The notes under the pieces were generated by a model. It did no database searches and was not told where the DNA came from. It worked only from the letters and a program-made list of their open reading frames with translations. Of a stretch of 64,000 bases of DNA, positions 1 through 11,122 are shown one piece after another. This stretch comes from Aphrophora alni (lineage: Eukaryota; Arthropoda; Insecta; Hemiptera; Aphrophoridae). The stretch lies in the NCBI GenBank assembly GCA_963513935.1, contig OY740765.1, forward strand, positions 70,714,253 through 70,778,252, read 5' to 3'. The position numbers and the translations under genes are program-made. Within the stretch, counting starts at the first letter, position 1, and every line of letters begins with the position of its first letter.

Positions 1-212
1 TGTAGGTAGGGATCTAATGTCAGGTCAGAAATGAAATTTTTCAATTTATTCTTCATTTTAACAATCTAAAACAAGCTTTCAAGGTTTGATCTCTACCCCC
101 ACCCCCCATTATATGAGAATAAAATATTATAATATAGGCTACACTTCCTTTTGAATCAAATAGTGTAATATAGATAGAAGTTACATCATTTTTTTAAAAG
201 TAACTCCCATGA
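1..212. other. unassigned AT-rich flank
   Basis: I see no gene or recognisable element here. It is the left flank of solo LTR A and ends at the TTAG target-site duplication. Confidence 0.5.
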
Positions 213-216
213 TTAG

Positions 217-1679
217 TGTAATACCTGTAAAATGGCTGATTTAATTTGAATATAGAATAACCGGGAATCGTTTAGAATCAATTTGGGAGGGGATAGATAA
301 GTCGAAAACATGACTTGTATTACGTTTCAAAATAAAGAGAATAAACTAACATAGATTTCCAAACTTAAATAAATAATAATGTATAGAATTTTAGATATAA
401 TTAATAATAAGAAACTAAATAGTGTTGTGTGTTAAAAATATAAACATGAGATTTATGGAATAAGATTATTGAACAGTGAACGTATGCAAGGCATTTATTG
501 CGTGCGTCTGTGAAATTTGAATGACCGTCCGTGATATACAGAAGTGTGGACCCTGTACCGGAAGATGTGGAAAATAACCACGAGGTAGGGAGATCAGTCT
601 GAGTCCAGAGGTTGAATACAACAGTCTTAGTAAGGAGCTTGGAGGGTGAAGGTGTTTTAAAATACAGTCTTAGCATGGGATCTGACGAGGTCAGACCTAT
701 AAATAGTTTGTCTAAAGAGTTTTGTTAAAAATGTAAAGTAATTTGAACAATGTAGACAAGTGTGGTAAACGGTATTAGATTTTGAACAGAACAGAGTGTT
801 AGAAGTGTTTAGTACGAACAGCGTGTTTCACATAAAGATAATAGACAATCACACGTGTCGTATCCAAATACGGTCGAAAGATGAACAATTTTAATGTGTA
901 GAATGGACTAATAAGTTAAGAGACTTTCTCAGTACAAACATTCGCGAAGTGTGATTGAAATTCAGAAAGACGTCTCTTTCTGCGGACAGAATGGCGGGAC
1001 TATCATCACATACCACGCTGCATGGACCACAATTGAGTAATGTGTTTTACGACAACGGACTGTTAAAACGTGTTATTTAACACGCTGAATTTAATCTGTT
1101 TATTGTATAAAATTTATTATGTTTGATGTTTAGTCTTATAAATTTAATATTTTCAAATAACTATACTTTCCATGTCAAGAGTATAAAAAATGTCTACTGA
1201 CATACTTAACTTTTTTCTATAACTTATTTTCAATAATTAAAAAACAGATAATTCCAATCTGTTCAAATTTATAATTAATTTTCTAGTTGCAACATAAAGA
1301 GTAAATTCAAGATTTAAAACGAAGACATTCTTTAAAGGCAATTATAATAATCAAAATTAGGATGTATATTATAGGTCATCTATATGATTTATTTTAATAA
1401 TGATGTCAATGTATTGATATTTTTGCTGTCTAATAAACTCATGTCAAGTTTCAGGAAAAATAAGAGTTATTCATTTCACCAGATAAGTCATTGTGTAAGT
1501 ACACTTTTAAAAGAACCTACCCCTGAGATATTTTAAATAATTAACTTCATTTTTCAAAATTGGTAAGCGAAATCTGCCTGGCGCCCTAATTTGTCGAGCA
1601 TTTTAAATTAAGTAAATAATAACTACATTGCTTTCAAAAATAAAGTAAAATATCAAACCCTTTTCATTTTATTATTACA
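217..1679 (+). mobile_element. solo LTR A (Ty3/gypsy-type, E1/E2 family)
   Basis: A 1463-bp LTR without internal region. It begins TGTAATACC and ends TATTATTACA, and is flanked by the perfect 4-bp duplication TTAG (213-216 and 1680-1683). It aligns along its length with the reverse complement of the E1 LTR (16010-17385): the start, the ATAGATTTCCAAA block near 350, the AGTACACTTTTAAAAGAAC block near 1499 and the CCTGGCGCCC octamer near 1578. A single LTR with an intact duplication is the usual product of LTR-LTR recombination. It has no coding capacity; the 91-codon minus frame at 401-676 inside it is chance. Confidence 0.85.
681..706 (+). promoter_or_regulatory. palindrome plus TATA box of LTR A
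   Basis: TCTGAC-GAG-GTCAGA (681-695, 6-bp arms, 3-nt loop) is followed at once by TATAAATAG (698-706). In an LTR this is the expected place for the U3 core promoter. Solo LTR B has a similar palindrome, duplicated. Promoter function is inferred. Confidence 0.45.
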
Positions 1680-1683
1680 TTAG

Positions 1684-2099
1684 ATATTGAGGGATGACAC
1701 TTGAGATAAATTGTTAGGTTATATACTTATACAACAAAATATTAAATTAAAAAATATAACAATATGTCTAATATTAATGCATTAATTATTTTAGTATATA
1801 GATACCGGTACAGTATTTTAAATTTTAACACTACAAAATGCAATGAAAAACTAATTTTCTTACATACATAAAAAGTACCCTAAAACTTAACTTTATGAGG
1901 TTTTTTGGCTACAAAAGTTTTTAATATTTTTTTAAGACAGTTTAGAACTCAATTCCTATTCTAGTTAAACTAGAAATTGGGTTCCTAATAACTTGGTGTT
2001 TTTTGCACCTAAACTTATATTATTTTAAACATTTTTCATGCTTTATACTTTTAAAATATGTCATCTTTTTAAACAATTGTGACTAATTGAGACAGTGCA
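1684..2099. other. unassigned AT-rich sequence
   Basis: Between solo LTR A and the first recognisable BEL/Pao homology. I see no gene. It may be further decayed BEL/Pao pol, but I could not read conserved residues in it. Confidence 0.4.
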
Positions 2100-3005
2100 A
2101 TAATTAACACCAAAGTTACAATCTGCTTTTACACTCCAGCAACTGCCAACCCTGCCGACTTTGTATCACATGATCTGCTACCAAATTGTTCATCAAATTG
2201 TTCATCAAACTGTGGTAATCAAGCACTATATAGTTCATGATGGATGGTTATTTATGACCTTCTTAACTGACTATTAACACTACAGAAGAGTTTTCATTAT
2301 CAACCCCTCTTGCCACTACTTTGGGAGTCATGGTTATCAGAAACAAAATAACAATCCACTTTCGATTATAACAATGAGTCATTCATTACCTGTGGTCTGT
2401 GAATGAAGGGACATTAGTCCACAGAGAAATGACATTAATATATTAAAAGTACCCAATTTCAAGCAAACACTGTTCGACCAATTACTGTGGATCTACCAAG
2501 GGCCAGAATAATTCCTTCACAACCAGTTGCTAAAACTAGGAGTTGATTTTGGAGATCCATTTATTCTCAAGTCCGATATCATCCTATAGCACAACATTTA
2601 AAGGCTTATCTGTGGGTTTTGATAGGCTTCAGAACTAAAACCATACATATAGAATGTGTTTTTAGTTTGTCTATAGAAGCATTTTTTAGCTATATTTGCA
2701 TGATTTACTGTCAGACGAGGTTATTGTCTTTTTTTTTACATTCATAGTAGAACAAATTTTGTAGGTGCCAATATTCATCGCAATGATTTATATAGATTTA
2801 GAAATTCAGTGCAGAGACTCTTATTTAGTCTTCTTGAGGATTATCATTTCGGTGGCATTTGGGAGGGAGGTATAAACTCTACAAAATATTATCTGCAACA
2901 TGCTTTGGGGCAACAAATTTTGGTGTACGAAGATCTTTTAACCATCTTTTTCAGCATTGAATCAATTTTGAACTCAGGCATTTATTAAATATTTTTAAAG
3001 ATCTA
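2100..3005 (+). pseudogene. BEL/Pao retrotransposon pol, left part (RNase H end to integrase), decayed
   Basis: Read in shifting frames, the plus strand gives the landmarks of BEL/Pao polymerase in order. First comes a TP-A-NPAD-type segment at about 2130-2170, the region after RNase H. Then come GVDFGDPFILKSD at about 2545-2580 (integrase core, Asp of 'VDFGGPF'), an IHIEC-type block near 2640-2660, VGAN near 2762 (after the second catalytic Asp region), GGIWEGGINSTKYYLQ near 2855-2905 (the PHFGG-WE block with the catalytic Glu) and an ILNS segment near 2960. Several frameshifts and stops interrupt it, so it is dead. The family assignment rests on the spacing and wording of these blocks, which are characteristic of BEL/Pao integrase. 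The LINE at 3006-7888 cuts it; the C-terminal part resumes at 7896. Confidence 0.8.
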
Positions 3006-3198
3006 GCTTGAAGAAGATGGTCGTTCCGCAGCCGATTGTTATCTTATCAGTAGTTACGTAGGGTCTGAAGTTGTATGTTCTGACAATAGTGATACGCTTC
3101 CGTTTTCAGTTGATTTAAATTGTGCTTATTATTATAATTATTTATTAATTATAATACATTATAATTACTCATTTTGTTATTATTTGTTTCTATTTAAA

Positions 3199-4165
3199 AT
3201 GAGTGACAAGTGCAAAATGTATGACAAGTCAGTGTATGCTCGCCAGTGCAAAGTTCAATGTAATGATTGTCAATGTATTATCATGTCGCCTGCGTTAAAA
3301 TGACACGTGAGGATATAGATTACCTGCAGAATGAAAACGAAATATGGCGTTGTGGAGGTTGTTCAAGTACGCGAAGGCAAAGTATGATTGTCGAAACTGA
3401 ATTGGAAAAGGAAAAACCAAGTATAGAAGACGTTCTTGGTTTTCTGCGGGAAATGAGAGATGACTCAAGAAAGCAAATAAACAGTCTGGAAAATGAGCTT
3501 GGAAAATCCGTTGAAATGTGTCACACAAAAATTGACGAGTTGACTAAGGTTATAGAATCCCTATGTGAGACACTAAAGAAGTTTGAGAGATGTGTGGCTT
3601 CATTGAAGGAGAAAAACGTAGTTCTAGGAAACAGAGTTCTAGAGTTGGAAACTCGTTTAGCGGATTTAGATCAGTATTCTAAGGCAAATTCTGTGGAAAT
3701 AAATGGTGTCCCCGAAGATAAAAACGGGTGTGTTCGAGAGATAGTGATGAAAGTAGGCAACAGTTTGGGTTACGCTATAAGTGATGACATGGTCGACGCT
3801 TGCCATCGTTTGGAACCTTCTAACAGCAGTGCTGGTCAGAGAATGCGGGGAATCATTGTGAAGTTCACTCGAAGAATTACTAAGGAAGGACTCCTGAACA
3901 AGAGAAGAGTGAAATGTGACTTTAATACTCAGGACAGCTTTTATGGACAGGCCCAGGGAAATTGTTTACATAAACGAGAGTCTGTTTCCAGCAAGACGTC
4001 GAGTGTTCAACACTGCTCGAGTCGTGAAGAGGGAAAAAGGCTTTAAAATTAAAATTTCTTTCAATTTCTTCGCGTCCCCATGAAGGCGAGAAGGTCTTAA
4101 CCATTACAACCATGAACCAGGTAGCTGACTTGGAAAAACTGCCATCAATCGGTCAAACTGTGTAA
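3199..4165 (+). pseudogene. LINE ORF1 protein (PHD-like finger, coiled coil, FP25K-like domain), frameshifted
   Basis: The RNA-binding/chaperone ORF of the LINE. The longest open piece (3267-4046) lacks a normal ATG; the natural start is the ATG at 3199 in another frame, joined by a 1-base shift near 3270. The combined reading has Cys/His pairs of a PHD-type finger (CNDC, YHVAC, then RCGGC near 3348-3365; one early Cys pair is degenerate). A Leu/Glu-rich coiled coil follows at about 3460-3690, then the VEINGVPED start of the FP25K-like RNA-binding fold and a DACHRLEP motif near 3798. A second shift near 3940-3955 displaces the C-terminus: the neighbouring frame gives YINESLFPARRRVF, typical of this ORF1 type, and continues to about 4165. 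At least two frameshifts make it non-functional. Confidence 0.75.
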
Positions 4166-4318
4166 ATATTGTTCGTTTTTGTTCCTAGAGTTTATTTTTT
4201 TTTTATAGAAGTTTTGTTTAAATTTAAGTTGAATTAATTTTTTTGTGGGGTTTCACCTCATTTTTCTGTAGAAATTTTTGTTTACAATTAAGTATTGGGT
4301 TTCACGTAAATTTTTAGA

Positions 4319-5644
4319 ATGAATTGTTTTGAAAATAAATGTTTTAATTATTTTGAGAATGATTTTATAATTATTCAACAAAATATTAGAAGTCTAAGAA
4401 GGAATTTTGATTTATTTTTACTCAAATTGTATTCATTAGAAAGATTACCAGATATTATTATTTTGAGCAAGATATGGATTGATGATAGTGAACTAGCCTT
4501 GTACACAATTCCAAATTTTAATCAGATAGCAAAATGCAATAATAATTACCGACCTGGAGGGGTAATAGTTTATGTGTTCGAACATATTGTGTACACAAAT
4601 CTAAAGGTTGACTTTACAACAGCTGATATCGTGCATATACAAATAACCTTATTTGACGTTCAAATAAATCTTATCACTATTTACAGACTACATGCTTTTA
4701 ATGCTGAACATTTTAGTGACGAATTAATCTCATTTATACATACAATAAATAATATTAATCTCATTATAAGCGGTGACATAAATATTGATTTATTAAAAAC
4801 TCAAACATTACGGTATGTGGACAGTTATCGTATTGGAATGGCTCGTGGCGGGTTGACTTCGCTGATCAACAGTCCAACTAGAATAACAGCCGACTCAAGT
4901 TCATTCATAGATCATGTTTTTGTTAGAAGTAGTGTAAATATAAAGTATGAGAGTTGTTTGATTGAATCAGGTGTGAGTGACCACAGAATGACTGTAGTGT
5001 GTGTTAAGTGTGATAGGACGGAACGGGTACATTTTAGACAGATGCTCGATTATGATAAATTGGTAGTACTTGCAAAAGAAATAAATTGGGTTTTGGTTTA
5101 TTTATCCATCTCGGCAGCTTTTGAAATATTTCTTACCTCAATACAGACTGTTATTTTAAATTCTTATGGAAGTATTAAGGGTGGAAGTAGGTCGTATAAA
5201 AAATTAAAGCCTTGGATGAATAAAACACTCTTAACGCTGATAAGTAAAAAAAATAATTCGTACAAATTATGCCTAAAGTATCCTAATAATACAGTTTTAC
5301 GGTGTAATTATACTCTTTTTAAAAACCAATTCATAAATGTTATTCGCGAAACAAAAAATAAGTATTATACAGATCTTTTCGAGCACTATAAACTGAATCC
5401 GAGGCAGCAATGGAAGACAATAAAGTACTTAATTGGAGAGGGAAAAAACAATAGTGAAAATATCTCACTAAAAGATACAAACGACCAGGACGTTTCTGAT
5501 CCTACAGAGGTTGTTGATATATTTAATTCATTTTTTTTTGTGCAGTGGCTTCTGATCTTCGAGTTAATATTGAGCTGGAAAAGAGACGAATGTCAACAGG
5601 TACAAATCGGATTGTATCCGTTATTAAATAATAAATTAAATTAA
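4319..5644 (+). pseudogene. LINE ORF2, apurinic endonuclease (APE) region
   Basis: Start of the LINE polyprotein. The APE-type endonuclease nicks target DNA to prime reverse transcription. Visible motifs are QQNIRSLRRN at the N-terminus (the catalytic Asn block), SGDINID (the GDFN motif of the family, here with Ile for Phe), SFIDHVF and SGVSDHRMTVV (the catalytic SDH block). After about residue 230 comes the linker to RT, ending in a frameshifted tail from about 5530. The family's usual E in 'SETW' reads SKIW near residue 50-53 (Glu replaced by Lys), so the endonuclease is probably inactive even apart from the frameshifts. The start at 4319 is the first ATG of the open frame. Confidence 0.8.
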
Positions 5645-5741
5645 ATAATATGTTAATTAAATGAACATATTATTTTGACCAAATATTTCGGCAAAGCACT
5701 AGTATTAATATTTTTTGTCTGTGTACTACTAGCACTAGTAT

Positions 5742-7302
5742 TTGTCTGTGTATTTTTATCCAACAACAAAATTTGAATTACAGGCAATTATAAATTCATT
5801 AGACAATAGGAAAGCTCCTGGGTTTGATACTATAACTCTTGTAATAATTAAAATGATTGCTAATAATATTATAGATGTCCTTGTTTACTTAATCTGGTAC
5901 AGTTTGGCTGAAGGGGAATTTCCGGAAGTTTTAAAAAAGCTATCGTCAAACCACTTTTCATAAAAGATGACAAGAGGAATCCCGGAAATTATAGGCCCAT
6001 ATCCTTACTTTCAATATTTTCAAAAATATTGGAAAATGTAGATTAGTAAACTTTCTTAATAAAAATAACTATTTTAGTAATAATCAGTTTGGTTTTTGAG
6101 AAAAATTAAATATTACTGACGCTCTGTTAAACTTTATGGGTAAGGTAAACAGGGAAATAATTGAGAAAAAATACTGCGCTGGTATCTTTGTGGATGTCAT
6201 GAAAGCCTTTGATACAGTCGATCACACGATCTTGTTGTCCAGGCTGGATCATGCTGGCGTTAGAGGGATTGTGCTTCAATGGTTTGGATCATTCCTAACC
6301 GGCAGGACTCAGCAAACTAAAGTTAACCATGTTACTAGTAGGCTCGGGAATATAAAATACAGAATCCCTCAGGGGTCAGTTCTTTCTGGACCGTTATTTT
6401 TAATATATGTGAACAGCCTTTGTAATGCACGTCTCAAAGGTGATCTTGTCGCTTTCGCAGATGACACAGCATTATTTTATAGGGCTGATACCTTGGAGGA
6501 ACTTAGGTCTTATATGCAGAATGATGTATCTGCACTCCGATGGTGGCTTATAGTAAATTATATGGTCATGAGCCCTAAAACAAAATATATCATTTTTAAT
6601 ATTAAAAAGAAATGTGTTCTTCCAGATTCTTTAAAATACCATGAATTAAATTGCAATGTATTAAATTACCCATGTGTTTCCATTAAGCAAGTGGACCAAA
6701 TTAAATATCTGGTTTTGTTTGTTGACTCTAGGCTCACTTGGAGACAGCATGTTTATTTCGTAAGAGATAAATTAATAAAATATATTAGAATTTTTTATAT
6801 GCTTAGATATGTATGCAATAGCAAATTACTTAAGACTATTTATTATTCCCTTATAAACTCTAAATTGGAATATGGCCTTACAATTTTGGGAGGCGCATAC
6901 TACACAACTGTAAAACCAGTAATAGCACTGCAGAAAAATTTTGTTCTCATAATCTCTAACAAATGTAAAAGAGAGCATACAGCACCCTTTTTTAGAGGTT
7001 TGGATATTCTTCCACTCAGAAATTTGTACGTGTTTAAAGAATTAAGATGTTTTTTCGAAAGGAGTGGTGAATGTAGTTCTCGACCAAAAACTCACATTTT
7101 ACGTAATGAATTAAATACTTTTGTGCCTAAACCTAATTTGACTGTATTTATGAAATTCTTCACATACCTAGCACTAAAGTTTTTAAATTGTTTACCATTT
7201 AACATTCAAAACTGTAAAAATAATAATAAATTTTCCCGGTTATTAAGAGAACATTTAACCCAAATAGAAAACATTGAACTGTATTTTAAAGTGTTAATTT
7301 GA
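5742..7302 (+). pseudogene. LINE ORF2, reverse transcriptase region (three frames)
   Basis: Continuation of ORF2 after frameshifts near 5530-5740, near 5935 and near 6045-6110. Piece 1 (5742-5963) contains NRKAPGFDTI, the RT entry motif; the shifted continuation (about 5935-6040) reads NPGNYRPISLLSIFSKILEN. The last piece (6136-7302, 388 codons) has DVMKAFDTVDH (palm, first catalytic Asp), PQGSVLSGPLFLIY and AFADDTALF (catalytic Asp pair, intact). The thumb and C-terminal tail end at the stop at 7302. The catalytic residues are intact; the lesions are frameshifts only. Confidence 0.85.
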
Positions 7303-7888
7303 TTATGTGTGTGTGTGTGCGTAAATGTTGAAAAAAGATTTGTGTGCGTGGGTACAGACTTTATATGTGAAGTTGTGTGAGTGTGTGTTTTGAGGGGGGG
7401 GAGGTGAGAAGTGTTAGTGTGTGTATTTGTGTATAAATAAATATTTAGGAATTAGGTTTTTGAATAAATTAAATTTAGTAAGTTCTGTTGTTTTAAATAT
7501 CCTGGAGTAGATCTAATAGGAAGCTACTTATTCTTTTGTTGTAATTTGTAACCTTATGTAAGTTTATTGTTATTTTGCTGGGTTCAGTCGGTTGGGGTTT
7601 TGTCAATTTCTAGCCAATGAAAATTAATTTTATAATGTTTTTTTTTCTTTCTTTTTTTATGTGTTTTTCATGTTTAATTTAGATTTAGTATACATTCATT
7701 TATAAGTTTTACACATAATAAAGCCCCTAACAGGTTTATAACCTCGGGGCAGTTTTTATTTGTTTGTAGTTTTTAGTTTAGTTTTCTCTCTATTGTGTAA
7801 ATATTTTTGTAAAAAAGAAGAAAACAATATTTCCATTTTGTAATATGTAGAAAACAAACAAACAAATAAATAGTCATAAAAAAAAAAT
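7303..7888 (+). other. LINE 3' UTR and A-rich tail
   Basis: Begins with GT-rich tracts (7304-7440). Near the end it has AATAAA (7717-7722) overlapping a hairpin with GCCCC/GGGGC arms (7723-7750). It finishes with an ACAAACAAACAAAT stretch and an A-run at 7878-7887, just before the AGATCTA duplication. This is the expected 3' end of a reverse-transcribed LINE. Confidence 0.7.
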
Positions 7889-7895
7889 AGATCTA

Positions 7896-8240
7896 ACCAA
7901 TATCAATATCTTGACTGCAGGAAATTTCTTGACTAGTGATTCATTAACTTCCCATCCAGGATATGCTTACCTGAACCATTCAATCATGTTATCACCTTGA
8001 TGGCATTTACCACAACATATTATGACTTCATTTTAGAAACAATGGAGCCCTAAATACCTCAATACCCTTCACCAATGGACGAAAATGAATAAAGACCAAC
8101 ACAATGTTCAAGAAGGTAATATTTTAATGTTCAAGGAAACTAACTTTCCATCCATGAAATGGCCTTTAGGTTTAGGTTTGCCAATTTGATTAAATTACAT
8201 ATTTCTAAGGACACAATAACATGACCTGTTATCAAGATAT
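7896..8240 (+). pseudogene. BEL/Pao pol, right part (integrase C-terminus), decayed
   Basis: Directly after the LINE's TSD copy, one frame reads LTAGNFLTSDSLTS and then HPGYAYLNHSIMLSP, the very characteristic post-integrase segment of BEL/Pao polymerases. Further shifted pieces continue to about 8240 (a WSLEYLNTLHQ-like run near 8048-8080). It is the continuation of 2100-3005, displaced by the LINE. Past 8240 I can no longer read it with confidence. Confidence 0.75.
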
Positions 8241-8754
8241 ATAGATTGCCTACCAACAATTAATTATTGCCCAAAGAACATACCATAACCGACAATATAA
8301 CTAATTACTCTACTTAAATTTTATAATTCAAATATCTATATGTTTGATGACAGCTTACTGCAGATGAATAAAGACACATTGCAGATTTATTTTTTGTCCA
8401 CTATTCAGAAAGTTAATCCTTTATAGTATTTTGTTTTTATCTTTCTTCTAAAGGACATGGATTCTGTGTCAATTAACTTTGTTCTTTTTGTCTTTGTTTT
8501 GTTACCAAACTTAGCCTTCTTCCTTGGTTTTCAATCCTTCACCTTTTAAATCAATGGTTTTGAAATTTTTGTTTATTAATTAGTCCCTAAGTCTAAAAAA
8601 ATTCATCTTAGCAGGGACTATGTTAAGACAATTGCTGTCATTAAACTTGATTTCATCAATCAATTACAAGATATATATATATAAGATCATTTTTTTTACT
8701 CAAGTGAAGTAAGTGAAGATTGGCTAAAAGTAATTTTCTTAAAATAGTGTTGTA
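8241..8754. other. unassigned AT-rich sequence
   Basis: Between the BEL/Pao remnant and the Tigger terminal repeat. It may include the decayed BEL/Pao end and 3' LTR, but I see nothing I can support. Confidence 0.4.
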
Positions 8755-9048
8755 CAGTAGAAAGTCTATTATCCATCAAGGGTCGGGACCAAGACCATGA
8801 GGTATTAGAGAATAGAAGGATAATAGAACACTCCCTCCCCTCTCTAATAAAGGTAAGTGGTATTATTACAAAACAAAATTGCAGTAACCTTATTTTAATA
8901 AAATTTATTGTACTGTATAGGGTTATACTGTATACTGTATAATACTGTATATTAGGATTACAAAAAAAAAAAAAAAAATCAATAGACTTACAGTTCTTTT
9001 GTAAGTGTTTTGATTTAATTTAAATTTTTTGTAAGTCTTTTGTAAGGA

Positions 9049-9460
9049 TTAAAAAAACACGGAAATCTTTTTTTGTAATACTCTTTGAGCCTTCTTTGAA
9101 GCAGTATTGCAGATCTTACTTAGTGGCAACAGTTTAGAAGCATCTCCCTCTTCTTGGATTTCAAACCACTCAATAACTTTTGACAGTATTGATTCCACTT
9201 CCCCATGACAAATTAATTTAGAAGTTTCTTTGAATGTAATGTGTTCTTCTTCATCGAAAATATCATTGTCCTCAGAGATCACATTTTGTATAAGTTAGTC
9301 ATGATTGAAAATTTCAAAACCCCCATCTCTTTTGTCCATATCAAGCCATTCATTGATTTCTCTAATGGAAATGTTTTCACCACCCAAAATATTAGAACAA
9401 AGTTGCAGAATTACTTCATCATCTTGAACATCACTCTCAGTTTCAGTGGTTTTTAGCTCA
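9049..9460 (-). pseudogene. Tigger/jerky-like transposase C-terminal remnant
   Basis: Minus-strand reading from about 9460 gives NKLWPELK, then an acidic stretch and REINEWLDMD. After one in-frame stop it continues as the open frame 9282-9049 with FKETSKLICHGEVES, VIEWFEIQEEGD and a Lys/Gln-rich end. The 'KLWP' block followed by an acidic C-terminal helix region is typical of Tigger/jerky transposases after the DDE domain. Broken by at least one stop. Confidence 0.7.
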
Positions 9461-9519
9461 GGCCACAGTTTGTTCCTATGTTTCTCGAACTTTTATATTA
9501 CCATCAGCAGTTTACATTT

Positions 9520-9638
9520 TGTAATTTTGTTTTTTCCATATAAACTTTTCTCCATTTTGTTTTCCATTAATGTCAGTCACAGTTGTTTTTCCAACACCAT
9601 AAATTGGTATAATGCTGCTTCTGCATTCACTGTTACGC
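9520..9638 (-). pseudogene. Tigger transposase N-terminal helix-turn-helix remnant
   Basis: Minus strand, reading away from LTR B: IIPIYGVGKTTVTDIN, the recognition-helix region of the pogo/CENPB-N DNA-binding domain. It then runs into a Trp/Lys-rich segment, a stop, and straight into the KLWP C-terminal region. The preceding helix (VDKLLRNSEC) is on the far side of the insertions at about 18278-18310 and rejoins in frame when LTR B and one ACGC are removed. Confidence 0.7.
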
Positions 9639-10324
9639 TGTAATACTAAATTTTTAAATTTAGCTTTGACATAAAAAAGATTTGCTGAATTAGGAAAAGG
9701 GGATTTTATGATTGGTTTAAAAGAAATACGACGTAAGTCAAACTAAAGTCTGTCAAAAATATTTGAAACAAGGAAAAGAAAAATTAAAATAGATTTCCAA
9801 AATATAAATTTAAAGTAAATAATGTTTAGTTTTAAGATAGAATAAATATTGAAGTGAGATATTGTTGTGCGAAAATAGACAATGCTTGTTGTCAAGCAAA
9901 AATGATTTGGACAGTGTCCGTGGGACCAGAAATGTATACGTAATGGAAGTATACTGAGTTAGTAGATCTAAAAAGAGACGCTTAGTTTGAGATGCTAGGA
10001 ATTAGTTCAGTTGTAAGCCGGCGTCTGACTTGGTCAGACGCATTTTTGATTGGAAATATTTTGTGAACAATGAAATTAATGTTTAACAGTTGGAAGGGAA
10101 CCTCTGAAGTGATCAGATGTGTTTGTGAGAGTGGTAAGCCGGCGTCTGACTAGGACAGACGTATTTTTGTGTGTGGAAAGGTACAATTTTTGTAGAACAA
10201 TGTAAGGTAAAATGAAAGTAAGATGATTTAAAAAATGAACGATTAAAGACAGGGTGTAGTATCGAGAAGTTGTTGTTTTAAAATAACTGTAAAAAATAGA
10301 CGTTAATCTTCTTAAAAGCAAAAT
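9639..10324 (+). mobile_element. solo LTR B, left part
   Basis: Starts TGTAATACT directly after ACGC (9635-9638) and aligns with LTR A, including the ATAGATTTCCAAA block near 9791. It contains a 121-bp tandem duplication (about 10014 and 10135). Each unit has AAGCCGGCGTCTGAC and an inverted repeat; the first is perfect, GCGTCTGAC-TTG-GTCAGACGC (10021-10041). E1 interrupts it after AAAT (10321-10324). Confidence 0.8.
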
Positions 10325-11122
10325 TGTAACTATTCAAAGAGAAACTTGAAGAGTTCATAAATTTATTGTTACTTAAAAAAAAGATTTTAAAGTTTATTAT
10401 TTAATCCAAAAGTTTGCTCAGCTATAAGGGCGTCAGGAAGCTTTCGCTTTCCAATTTAAAAAAATGAATTTAAATTAATAATCTTATCTCGGGCGTTCTA
10501 TAGTGTACTCTCAGAGACTCTGTAGAATGAATAACACCTGAACTGAAATTTTGATATAAAAATTTATTAAACACATTCAAAATATCAACATGTACATTCA
10601 TCAAAAATAAACATATCATGAATATTAATTACAATTAACATCCTATTAAACCATGAATATTATTGCCTTTGAAGAAGGTCTATCTTCTTAGTCAAAAATT
10701 GACTTTAGTTGAGAATTGTATTAACTAAAAAATGAAACTTGCAAGTATTATATTACTTTACTGAAGTTAAAATCTTAAATGTGAAAACTTTACTCTTTTG
10801 TCTGAGAACGAAAAATATAAAAAATAGAAAAATTAATTTTGTCCATTATCTAAGTGATATTTGGACTAATAAAGCTTTTTAATGAAATTGATAAAATTTA
10901 CTTATACTAAATACAAAGAAAAGACATATAACATATTATAAAAAAGTTTACATAATTGAAACGTAACATGTGGTACATGATTTTACCAAACTGTAGAAAC
11001 TCATTGTCTTTTAAGGACCATTGTTCCTCAAACCGTGTATGTAGCGTTGAATTACAGTTAAATACACCTAAATTTCGAATAATGTCCGTGTTATAATACT
11101 TGAGATTCAGTTCACATAACGA
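10325..11122 (-). repeat. E1 3' LTR, truncated
   Basis: Nearly identical to 16010-16830. Homology stops sharply at CACATAACGA (11122), after which the sequence matches E2's internal region (around 25390) instead of the LTR's U3. About 550 bp of U3, the polypurine tract and the adjoining segment (present in E2 at 24676-25390) have therefore been deleted at this point. Confidence 0.85.

Larger units (their letters stand above)
3006..7888 (+). mobile_element. LINE (Jockey/CR1-like non-LTR retrotransposon), near full length, inactive
   Basis: A 4.9-kb non-LTR element with ORF1 (zinc finger, coiled coil, FP-like domain), ORF2 (apurinic endonuclease, reverse transcriptase), a GT-rich 3' UTR, AATAAA plus a GC hairpin and an A-rich tail ending at 7887. 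It is flanked by AGATCTA (2999-3005 and 7889-7895). Removing the element and one copy of this heptamer restores an open BEL/Pao frame across the junction, so the duplication is a true TSD. Both ORFs carry frameshifts. I infer the clade from ORF1 architecture and RT motifs; a tree would be needed to choose between CR1, L2 and Jockey. Confidence 0.88.
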
